Both the position numbers and the translations under genes were made by a program. Shown one piece after another: positions 6,084-12,952 of a stretch of 12,952 bases of DNA (its first letter is position 1; every line of letters begins with the position of its first letter). Source of the DNA: SAR324 cluster bacterium (GTDB taxonomy: Bacteria; SAR324; XYD2-FULL-50-16); the NCBI GenBank assembly GCA_002401295.1, contig NVSR01000003.1, positions 41,145-54,096 of the forward strand. Direction: 5' to 3'. The notes below the pieces were generated by a model. It was given only the letters and a program-made list of their open reading frames with translations, was not told where the DNA came from and searched no databases.

Positions 6084-9000
6084 TTAAGCATTCACCATTT
6101 CCCGGAAGTTGTTTGCCACCTTTTCTTTAGACGCAGCATAGCGAAAACTTAAATTTTTCAAGGGTATAATTTCATCCAGCTCATTCACCAATTCTTCACA
6201 AGCCAAAACTTTCTCTTGTAATTTAAGGTTCACCCGACATTTTTGCTCCGTCAACACACTCATGGAGACACTGCAACCCCCAGGAAATTGATCAAAAACT
6301 TTTTTTATTTTTTGCACTGCTTCCTGCTCAAGTTCCTCAGGTAATTCAATACGAATCAAAGCCGCACGCTCTTGTCGAATCTCCGGTAAAGGTGTGATTT
6401 TTTCCACCACTACATTCAGGGAGTCTCCAAAATTATTGATATTTCCATTGATTAAAATAGGATCATCCGTATTCAGAAAGGACTCTACCGCTGGGAAATT
6501 TTTAGGAAAAACAACCAATTCGATCGCTCCCCATTGATCTTCAAAGGTCAAAACAGCCATTTGCTTATTTGTCTTCGTCAAGCGAATCACAGTATTAACA
6601 ATGACTCCTGCCAAGTTCACTGCTTCCCGGTTATTGAAGCTTTTTTCCTCTGTCTTCAGTTGCTGAGTCGTAACAATTCGCCCCAGAGCTTTGATTTCCT
6701 CTACGTAAGGATCCAATGGATGGCCTGAAATGAAAAAGCCTAAAGCCTCCTTTTCATACTTCAATCTCGTTTTCTGTTTCCAATCGGAAATATCCGGCAG
6801 CTCCAGTTTGGTACGACTTTTTTCTTCTTCCTCTTCCGATAATAAATCAAAGAAGGAGACCTGATTTTCTCGAACCATCGATTTTTCAGCCGCGGCCAAA
6901 GCCAAGACCTCATCCATGCCCTCCATGATTCGTTTTCGATTGCCTTCCAGCGAATCAAAAACACCACTTTTAGTGAGTGACTCCAAGACTCTGGAATTTA
7001 CCTTCGACGTATCAATATTAGAGAATACATCTAAAATCCCCTTAAAGCGTGTGCAACTACGCTTTGCCTCCATGATACTATTCAGTGCGGTAATTCCCAC
7101 ATTTTTAATCGCGTTCAGTCCAAAGCGGATTTTCCCACTGTGGGTGGTAAAAATCAGATCACTCTCATTAATGTCAGGTGGTAGTACAGGGATTCCCATA
7201 TTCCGACATTCATTGATCAACTTCACCACACTCTCAGGTCGATTAATATCTGTGGTCAATAATGCTGCCATGAATTCAACAGGATAGTTAGCTTTCAGCC
7301 AAGCTGTCTGATAACTGATCAGTGCATAAGCGGCGGAATGAGACTTGTTAAAACCATAGGCAGCAAATTTTTGTATCAAATCAAATATTTGATTGGAAAG
7401 GTCCGCTCCAATGTCATTTTCTGCACAGCCATCGACAAATTTGAGTCGCTGTTCCGCCAGAATTTCCGGGATTTTCTTACCTATCGCACGGCGCAAGATA
7501 TCCGCACCTCCCAAACTAAACCCGGCCAAGACCTGAACAGTCCGCATGACCTGTTCTTGATAAACCATCACACCATAGGTTTCTTCCAATACCTGTTCCA
7601 TCATCGGATGTTGATAGACAATCTTCTGTCGCCCATGCTTACGCTCAACAAAATCATCCACCATGCCGGATCCCAGAGGGCCGGGTCGGTACAGGGCCAC
7701 TAGAGCGATTATATCCTCGAAACAATCGGGTCGCAGTTTTTGGATCAAAGCCTTCATCCCATCGGATTCCAGCTGAAAGACACCTGTGGTATCTCCCCGG
7801 CAAAACAATTGGAAAGTTTCCTCATTTTTCATAGAAATCAGCGCAATGTCCAACTGATCATCTTGGGCTCGATGTTCATTGATTAATTTAACAGCCCTAT
7901 CGATAACGGTCAGGTTCCTCAATCCCAGAAAGTCAAATTTAACGGCTCCCTGATCTTCCGCATACTTCATGGTATACATGGACTGAGTGCCATCTCCATT
8001 CGTTTGAGTACAAATAGGCATGACATCAGTGATGGGGGAATTCATAATAATCACCCCTGCCGCGTGGGTAGAGAGGTTTGAGTTCAGCCCTTCCAAGGCC
8101 AGGGCGGACCTCAGTAACTTTTGCTCTTGCTCTGTTCCATGCTCTGCCAGTTCCTTCAACAGCGGCTGCTTTTCCATGGCCTCTGCAATAGTAATCCCCA
8201 AATCATCAGGGATTAGCTTGGCAATTTTATCAGCGTCTGCATAACTGAAGTCCAAGACCCGACCCACACCTTTAATCGCTCCCTTGGCCTTTAAAGAGCC
8301 AATGGCGGAGATTTGGCAAACTCTTTCCTTACCATATTTTTGCTTTACATAATTGATCACCCGTTCACGGCCTTCCACCTCAAAATCCACGTCAAAGTCA
8401 GGCATGGAAACACGTTCTGGATTCAGGAATCGCTCGAAAAGCAAATCATATTGGATGGGGTCGATATCCGTGATGCGCATGGCGTAAGCAACGATAGAAC
8501 CAGCTCCAGATCCACGCCCCGGCCCAACAGGAATATCGTTATTTTTTGACCAGTTGATGAAATCCGCTACAATCAGGAAATAACCGGGGAAGCCCATCTG
8601 GTTAATGATACCCAATTCAAACTCCAAACGTTCAAAATACTCAGTCCTCTTTTTTTTCCCTTCTTCCTCTGACCACTCGTAGAGGATGTTCAATTTAAGC
8701 AACCGTTCTTCCAGTCCTTGCTCAGAATCCTTGACCAGTTCATCTTCTAAGGTCATGCCCTTCGGCACGGGATAATCAGGTAGAAAATATTTCTTATTCA
8801 CCAAATCTAGTTCGCAACGGTCTGTAACAATTCTGGTATTGGTTAGACATTCCGGTGGCAGCTCTTTAAAAGCCTGCTTCATCTCATCTTCATTTTTGAT
8901 GTAGATTTCTGATGTTTGAAGTGGCCTGACACCGGGATCGGTGACTTTCTTTTGCCAACCCATGAGCTGCAATAAATAATGGGCCTCCGCATAGTCCCGA

Positions 9001-9638
9001 GTCGGATAATGGCAATCATTCGTTCCGATCAAGGGGATATCCAGATCCCGAGCCACCTGAATCAATCGTGGGTTAATCTGATCTTGCTCCACCAGACCAT
9101 TGGCTTGCAATTCGATGTAGTAACGATCTTCAAAAACCTCAGAATACCACTTGGCAACCCGACGAGCCTCTTCTTCCTCTCCGTCCCTCAGCCTTTTAGC
9201 CAGTTCCCCACCCAGGCAGGCGGAGAGAGCAATGATGCCTTTATTGTATTTTTCTAAAATCTCATGATCCAAGCGGGGACGGCCATAGAACAAGCCTTCT
9301 GTATAGCCCAAACTGGCCAACTTGATCAGATTCTGGTAGCCTTCCCGGTTTTCACACAACAAAACGGTATGAAAGGCATTAGGCCCGGAGCGCGCATACT
9401 TCCTCTGAGTGCGATGCCCTAAAGCCACATAAGCTTCCATGCCGATGATAGGCTTGATGGAAGACTTTTTCATTTCTTGAAAAAATTCAATAGCACCATG
9501 CATATTCCCATGATCGGTGATGGCACAGGCGTCATAATCCATGGCACTCAGAATTTTACCAAGGCCTTTGATCTTATTCGCCCCATCCAGTAGGGAATAC
9601 TGAGTGTGGAAATGTAAGTGAGTAAATTGGGAAGACAT
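6084..9638 (-). CDS. dnaE: DNA polymerase III alpha subunit
   Basis: The 1184-residue protein is the replicative polymerase subunit, full length for the DnaE1 type. The order is an N-terminal PHP domain (about 5-220), polymerase core (about 290-830), helix-hairpin-helix region (about 838-900), an OB-fold (about 1005-1085) and a C-terminal domain. Catalytic aspartates are in PDFDVDF (413-419) and KFDFLG (567-572). A beta-clamp binding motif, QVSFF, lies at 926-930. The PHP domain keeps apparent metal ligands His9, His11, Asp18, His43, Glu68, Cys141, Asp208 and His210, unlike E. coli DnaE, so it may have its own 3'-5' proofreading activity. No ribosome site is evident before the ATG, but the N terminus (THLHFHTQYSLLDGA) fits the family well. 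It diverges from the envelope genes to its right. Confidence 0.98.
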   Translation of the reverse strand: MSSQFTHLHFHTQYSLLDGANKIKGLGKILSAMDYDACAITDHGNMHGAIEFFQEMKKSSIKPIIGMEAYVALGHRTQRKYARSGPNAFHTVLLCENREGYQNLIKLASLGYTEGLFYGRPRLDHEILEKYNKGIIALSACLGGELAKRLRDGEEEEARRVAKWYSEVFEDRYYIELQANGLVEQDQINPRLIQVARDLDIPLIGTNDCHYPTRDYAEAHYLLQLMGWQKKVTDPGVRPLQTSEIYIKNEDEMKQAFKELPPECLTNTRIVTDRCELDLVNKKYFLPDYPVPKGMTLEDELVKDSEQGLEERLLKLNILYEWSEEEGKKKRTEYFERLEFELGIINQMGFPGYFLIVADFINWSKNNDIPVGPGRGSGAGSIVAYAMRITDIDPIQYDLLFERFLNPERVSMPDFDVDFEVEGRERVINYVKQKYGKERVCQISAIGSLKAKGAIKGVGRVLDFSYADADKIAKLIPDDLGITIAEAMEKQPLLKELAEHGTEQEQKLLRSALALEGLNSNLSTHAAGVIIMNSPITDVMPICTQTNGDGTQSMYTMKYAEDQGAVKFDFLGLRNLTVIDRAVKLINEHRAQDDQLDIALISMKNEETFQLFCRGDTTGVFQLESDGMKALIQKLRPDCFEDIIALVALYRPGPLGSGMVDDFVERKHGRQKIVYQHPMMEQVLEETYGVMVYQEQVMRTVQVLAGFSLGGADILRRAIGKKIPEILAEQRLKFVDGCAENDIGADLSNQIFDLIQKFAAYGFNKSHSAAYALISYQTAWLKANYPVEFMAALLTTDINRPESVVKLINECRNMGIPVLPPDINESDLIFTTHSGKIRFGLNAIKNVGITALNSIMEAKRSCTRFKGILDVFSNIDTSKVNSRVLESLTKSGVFDSLEGNRKRIMEGMDEVLALAAAEKSMVRENQVSFFDLLSEEEEEKSRTKLELPDISDWKQKTRLKYEKEALGFFISGHPLDPYVEEIKALGRIVTTQQLKTEEKSFNNREAVNLAGVIVNTVIRLTKTNKQMAVLTFEDQWGAIELVVFPKNFPAVESFLNTDDPILINGNINNFGDSLNVVVEKITPLPEIRQERAALIRIELPEELEQEAVQKIKKVFDQFPGGCSVSMSVLTEQKCRVNLKLQEKVLACEELVNELDEIIPLKNLSFRYAASKEKVANNFREMVNA

Positions 9639-9650
9639 AATAGAAGATTT

Positions 9651-9659
9651 TGTTATAAT
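9651..9659 (+). promoter_or_regulatory. Extended -10 promoter for the envelope gene set
   Basis: TGTTATAAT is an exact extended -10 element (TG-n-TATAAT) on the plus strand, 12 bases outside the dnaE start codon. No good -35 is seen at 17 bases, as is common for extended -10 promoters. Predicted transcription begins near 9666, which rules out the ATG at 9618 as the start of the next gene. GGGAG at 9671-9675 follows as a possible ribosome site. Confidence 0.55.
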
Positions 9660-9791
9660 TTTTACTTTTCGGGAGTATTTGTATTGATGGGGAGAATGAT
9701 GTTCTTTAAGCTATCTTTTTCTATAACTTACTTCAGTAACATGAAAAACCCAAGTCTTCTACTCCAGTACCAGCTAAAATCGTTGAATTTA

Positions 9792-10613
9792 ATGAGAATA
9801 TTTTTCTATTCCCTCTTAGTGAGCTTTTTTTTGTGGTCTTCCCCCGGAGTTTTGTGGGCCAAGCTGATTGAGCCAGCAGGGCTAGAACGAAAGATTTTGG
9901 ATAGTTACCGGAAGGTCTTCCAGCTCAACCTGAATATTCAAGTCACTATTTATGATCCGGAAGCATTCCAGCCACTAGAGGAAGAAAATGTTGAGCTCAT
10001 CCAGCCTCGTGAAATCCCCGGGCAATCCTACCAGCAACGAATTTTTTGGGTCAGGGACGAATACTTGGGAATTGAAACCTTGGATCAAAAAGGAACCCCT
10101 CTACATATCTTTTTTGAGGAGGGCGAGCAACAACTAGCCCAGCAACTCCAGGTTGGCAGGAATTTCCAAATAATTGACTTACAGTTCCCTCATTTCTTGT
10201 TTTATACCAAACTGACGTCAGTCTTGAGCAGTCAGTTGCACCAAACAGGCATCGCCATGAATCAAATTCGGATGCAACAGCGAGAAAATAGGATGGTCTA
10301 TCAGTTGGGCACGGAAACTGAAAATATCCTGGTCAATCCTGATAATTTTAGAGTCATTGAAATCAACCGATTGTTACAGATTAAAGGCAGGTATTACCCT
10401 TTTAAGGTTGTTTTTCGAGACTGGGATAAGTTAAAAAAGAGGATTCCAAGAACAACTCGTTTTTACATCAATTCCCGTTTGTTCAAAGAGATTAAAGTCA
10501 CCAACTTGGCTTATCGCGGGATTGCGCAGAGAAGAAATCAATTTTTCAAACGTTATTGGAAGCTTCTTTTTAAAAGATCCGATGTTCCTGTAGAAATCAA
10601 TTTTGCTCAGTAA
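9792..10613 (+). CDS. Unrecognised exported protein, first gene of envelope set
   Basis: From the ATG at 9792 the product is 273 aa. It begins with a typical signal peptide: arginine at position 2, a hydrophobic core (FFYSLLVSFFLW) and a probable cleavage after LWA at residue 23. The mature part is rich in alternating polar and hydrophobic stretches, such as YQLGTETENILVNP and YYPFKVVFRDWDKL, that look like beta strands. It ends in a basic segment. The layout faintly recalls LolA-fold periplasmic lipoprotein carriers, but I cannot assign a family. The frame is open back to 9618. An ATG at 9687 (GGGAG 11 bases upstream) is an alternative start that would add 35 residues and bury the signal peptide. 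A TTG-started isomerase gene follows 82 bases later, suggesting joint transcription and a role in envelope biogenesis. Confidence 0.72.
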   Translation: MRIFFYSLLVSFFLWSSPGVLWAKLIEPAGLERKILDSYRKVFQLNLNIQVTIYDPEAFQPLEEENVELIQPREIPGQSYQQRIFWVRDEYLGIETLDQKGTPLHIFFEEGEQQLAQQLQVGRNFQIIDLQFPHFLFYTKLTSVLSSQLHQTGIAMNQIRMQQRENRMVYQLGTETENILVNPDNFRVIEINRLLQIKGRYYPFKVVFRDWDKLKKRIPRTTRFYINSRLFKEIKVTNLAYRGIAQRRNQFFKRYWKLLFKRSDVPVEINFAQ

Positions 10614-10695
10614 TTTATTATTCACAGGGACTTGGGAGCAACTTAGCATCGAGTTTTTCCCTTCCATACATCAACCTTAAGCTCTTAGTATTGCC

Positions 10696-11649
10696 TTGAA
10701 AACAGCAGTTCGATCCACTTTATGTCTATTACTCTTATTGATCTCAGCCTCTCAAATCCTTGCTGCTGAGCCTTACGATAGAATCCGTTTTTTCCTTAAC
10801 AATCGGATCATCACCCAAAATGAAATTGAAACCAGGCTCTATGAAGACGCTCGACGCCAGCCAGTGAAGGCGTCCACTGCTGTGGAAAAAGCAAAGCTCC
10901 GACAAGCCGTCGTTGATAACTTGATCCAGGAGACTTTACTCGACATTCGAGCGGATGAGTTACTCATCAATGTCTCTGAAAATATGCTGAGTGATGAAAT
11001 CGAACAATTTAAAAAACAAAGAAACCTAACTCAACTTACCTTTGAAGACGTCCTGGAACAGCAGCAGATATCTCTGGCACAATTCAAAAAAGTTCTGGTT
11101 CGTAAGATCAGACAAAGACAGGTCATTTCTCGGGAAATTCACTCTAAAATCCAAGTTGATCAAGAGCAGTTGAAACGGGATTATGAGCAGAAGAATCAAA
11201 CAATCAGACAAGTCAGAGCGCGACATATTCTGTTACGTCTAAGTCCTCAAGCCTCGTCAGAGCAGTCAGAGCAAGTTCTGAGAAGGATTCATGCTATTAA
11301 AGAAGAAATTACAGCTGGTAAGCCCTTTGCGACTATTGCGAGTCTGTATTCAGAGGATCCTTCCGCAAAGTCCAATCATGGTGATTTAGGCTTTTTTCAG
11401 AAATCACAAATGGTCAAAGAGTTCTCTGAGGTTGCCTTTCAATTGCCATTGAACACCATCAGTGATCCCGTACGAACAAGCTTTGGTTTTCACCTGATCG
11501 AAGTCTTGGAGAGTAAAGAAAGCCCTGCCGCTCCTTTTAGCAAAGTCAAAGGCAAGCTGCAGCAGCAAGCATATCAAAAAATCTATGCTCAAAAGTTCAA
11601 AGAATTGATCCAATCCTTAAGAAAAAAGGTTAAAATTATTGAAAAATAA
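10696..11649 (+). CDS. SurA/PpiC-like periplasmic peptidyl-prolyl isomerase (single parvulin domain)
   Basis: The 317-residue protein starts with a signal peptide (basic KTAVR, core LCLLLLLISAS, likely cut after ILAA at 24). A SurA_N-like helical chaperone domain follows (about 28-150, with INVSENMLSDEIEQF). One parvulin domain spans about 173-272 and shows VRARHILL, the SEDPSAKSNHGDLGFF block, MVKEFSEVAFQL and ISDPVRTSFGFHLIEV. A basic helical C-terminal tail completes a SurA-like clamp. SurA of E. coli has two parvulin domains and this has one, so it is a shortened relative. It should help fold or deliver outer-membrane proteins. The start is TTG: an in-frame stop lies at 10678 and no ATG or GTG is available before the signal peptide. 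No clear ribosome site is seen. It lies between two other exported-protein genes. Confidence 0.88.
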   Translation: MKTAVRSTLCLLLLLISASQILAAEPYDRIRFFLNNRIITQNEIETRLYEDARRQPVKASTAVEKAKLRQAVVDNLIQETLLDIRADELLINVSENMLSDEIEQFKKQRNLTQLTFEDVLEQQQISLAQFKKVLVRKIRQRQVISREIHSKIQVDQEQLKRDYEQKNQTIRQVRARHILLRLSPQASSEQSEQVLRRIHAIKEEITAGKPFATIASLYSEDPSAKSNHGDLGFFQKSQMVKEFSEVAFQLPLNTISDPVRTSFGFHLIEVLESKESPAAPFSKVKGKLQQQAYQKIYAQKFKELIQSLRKKVKIIEK

Positions 11650-11668
11650 TTGATGGATTTAGCCGCTT

Positions 11669-11759
11669 AAGAACTTGAAAAGAAATAAACCTCCTGATTC
11701 CTGGCATACTCCATAGGGGAATGTGGAAGGAGACAGCATTTATTGACCACCAAGTTCTT
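11669..11759 (+). repeat. Inverted repeat in the leader of the last gene
   Basis: AAGAACTTG (11669-11677) and CAAGTTCTT (11751-11759) are exact 9-base complements enclosing 73 bases. Inside, ATTCC (11697-11701) can pair with GGAAT, and CTCCT (11691-11695) can pair with AGGAG (11728-11732), the only strong ribosome-site-like sequence here. The leader could therefore fold over that site. A regulatory role is inference. Confidence 0.35.
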
Positions 11760-11786
11760 TACTTCACCAATAGCAAATCAAGAAAA

Positions 11787-12952
11787 ATGCGAAACCAAAC
11801 GATTTTTTTTTTGAAAGCCTACGCACTACTTCTCCTGGTTGCTTTAACCCTGACTGTAGAAGTAGTGGCCCAATCTTTTCTCAGTCAAGCTCCGCTCCCA
11901 CAAAAAAATACGGTGACTCAGGAAGAGTTAGCTTTTGATGCGCTCAAAGCCTCTCAGGAGCCGGAAACAGTGGATGTGTTAGTAAGCGACCAGTCTCCAC
12001 TTTTTTTGACGCCCAGTTTTCTATCAAAAATCAATCAATTGATCGAGAACGCAAACTATCGTCCCGCGTTATTTCAATTGCTGGAATATCCCGTTCAATT
12101 TGAAGCAGAGATCACTGCGGAAGAAGAGTTTGATTTGCTGGAGCATCGCCTTTTCCTACTCATCAAAGTTCACTACCTCTTGAATGAGTCTCAGGAATCC
12201 CTCTCCCTGGCTCAAGATTTCCTTGAAAATTATAGCAATGGCCTAAACTATTACCAAGTTTATTACTATTATGCCGCTACATTGAATGCTTTGAAACAAC
12301 CCTTGGAATATACATCACTCATCACTGAGCAATTTTTCGAAGCACTCACACTGGATAAAAGTACTAAATTACGCAGTTACTTGGTTCAAGATGCTCTGAA
12401 TAAGAAAGATTTTTACACAGCCCTAAGCTTTCTGGAAGATGATTTCGGTAGTTTTATTCCGTCTTACGAACAGTGGTTCAGTAAAATTGTAGAGAAAATT
12501 GAGAACTATGAGGAGATCGAAAACCTACTAATCAGTTATGACACACCATTGATCAGTTCACAATTGTATCTGCGCAAGGTTCAATTGTTGATCCGAGATT
12601 ATCGTTATTTGGAAGCTTATGATTTCACCAACCTTCTCATGCAAAGTGACGATTTCAATGTTCAATTATTTGGTGAGTTGCTGAGCCAACAAGAAATGCT
12701 CGATACGGCATTAAAGACGCAGCCTTATAAGATAGGCATCATCCTGCCTTTTAGCCACAAGCGCTTTAAGTCACTTGCCAATCAGGTTCGAGATGGTTTG
12801 GAGCTTGCCCTGCAGGATTTCACGATGGAAGGAAAACCGATTCAACTGGTTTTTCAAGATTCAATCCCAAAGAAGGACAAAACTATTACCTCCAAGAAAG
12901 CTCGTTATGAGCAAAGTCGGGAGCACATGCAAGACATCATCCAGAAATTAGT
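11787..12952 (+). CDS. Exported helical-repeat protein with periplasmic-binding-protein fold, LpoA-like (partial, 3' end outside window)
   Basis: The frame stays open from the ATG at 11787 to the window edge, 388 codons so far. A signal peptide is clear: MRNQ, a hydrophobic core (YALLLLVALTLTV) and likely cleavage after VVA at 28. There is no lipobox cysteine. Residues of about 70-315 form a chain of amphipathic helices with aromatic, TPR-like spacing (HYLLNESQESLSLAQDFL, then NYYQVYYYYAATLNALKQPL). From about residue 318 a type-I periplasmic-binding domain begins: YKIGIILPFSHKRFKSLANQ, then VRDGLELALQDF. TPR-like plus this fold is the layout of LpoA, which activates a penicillin-binding protein, and of some amino-acid-binding proteins. 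Start choice is uncertain: an in-frame ATG at 11721 exists, and AGGAG lies 54 bases upstream. A ten-T run (11803-11812) lies within the signal-peptide codons. Confidence 0.72.
   Translation, partial: MRNQTIFFLKAYALLLLVALTLTVEVVAQSFLSQAPLPQKNTVTQEELAFDALKASQEPETVDVLVSDQSPLFLTPSFLSKINQLIENANYRPALFQLLEYPVQFEAEITAEEEFDLLEHRLFLLIKVHYLLNESQESLSLAQDFLENYSNGLNYYQVYYYYAATLNALKQPLEYTSLITEQFFEALTLDKSTKLRSYLVQDALNKKDFYTALSFLEDDFGSFIPSYEQWFSKIVEKIENYEEIENLLISYDTPLISSQLYLRKVQLLIRDYRYLEAYDFTNLLMQSDDFNVQLFGELLSQQEMLDTALKTQPYKIGIILPFSHKRFKSLANQVRDGLELALQDFTMEGKPIQLVFQDSIPKKDKTITSKKARYEQSREHMQDIIQKL

Noticed and set aside
5872..6087. Plus-strand 71-codon frame filling the ribBA-dnaE spacer
   Set aside because: There is no ribosome site at either ATG, it overlaps coding ends of opposite-strand genes at both sides, and no recognisable motif is present. 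AT-rich DNA easily leaves such frames open.
6916..8549. Several plus-strand open frames antisense to dnaE
   Set aside because: They are shadow frames of a strongly conserved coding sequence; none has a ribosome site or family motif.

Overview
The window is about 13 kb of moderately AT-rich chromosomal DNA, mostly core genes. A diderm (Gram-negative) bacterium is indicated by three consecutive exported proteins, one of them a SurA/PpiC-type periplasmic isomerase. RNase G, a stand-alone CheX phosphatase, fused RibBA and TTG start codons would fit a deltaproteobacterial-grade lineage (for example the SAR324 group), but that placement is inference. No rRNA, tRNA, CRISPR array, transposase or phage gene was seen.

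Minus strand, read right to left: dnaE (DNA polymerase III alpha, 1184 aa) starts at 9638 and is followed, after a 187-base spacer, by ribBA and then ribH, two enzymes of riboflavin synthesis. Downstream of ribH is a 724-base stretch without a convincing gene. It holds a 69-base palindromic element abutting the ribH stop and a set of repeated TTSAACAGTCT sites upstream of rng. Next come rng (RNase G) and rluD (23S rRNA pseudouridine synthase), which share one base (TAATG), and then cheX 64 bases further on. The last 334 bases of the window (1-334) hold no gene I can support.

Plus strand, diverging from dnaE: an extended -10 promoter (TGTTATAAT) beside the dnaE start drives a set of envelope genes. 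These are an unrecognised exported protein, a single-parvulin-domain SurA/PpiC-like chaperone/isomerase with a TTG start, and the first 388 codons of an exported protein with a helical-repeat N-terminal half and the start of a periplasmic-binding-protein fold (LpoA-like architecture). The last gene runs off the right edge. These three probably act together in outer-membrane or cell-wall biogenesis.

The most unusual points are the conserved metal-binding site in the DnaE PHP domain (possible built-in proofreading), a CheX gene placed with RNA-processing genes, the exported-protein set of uncertain function, a ten-T tract at the start of the last gene, and the two intergenic repeat structures. 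I do not see a convincing new system such as defence genes or retroelements.
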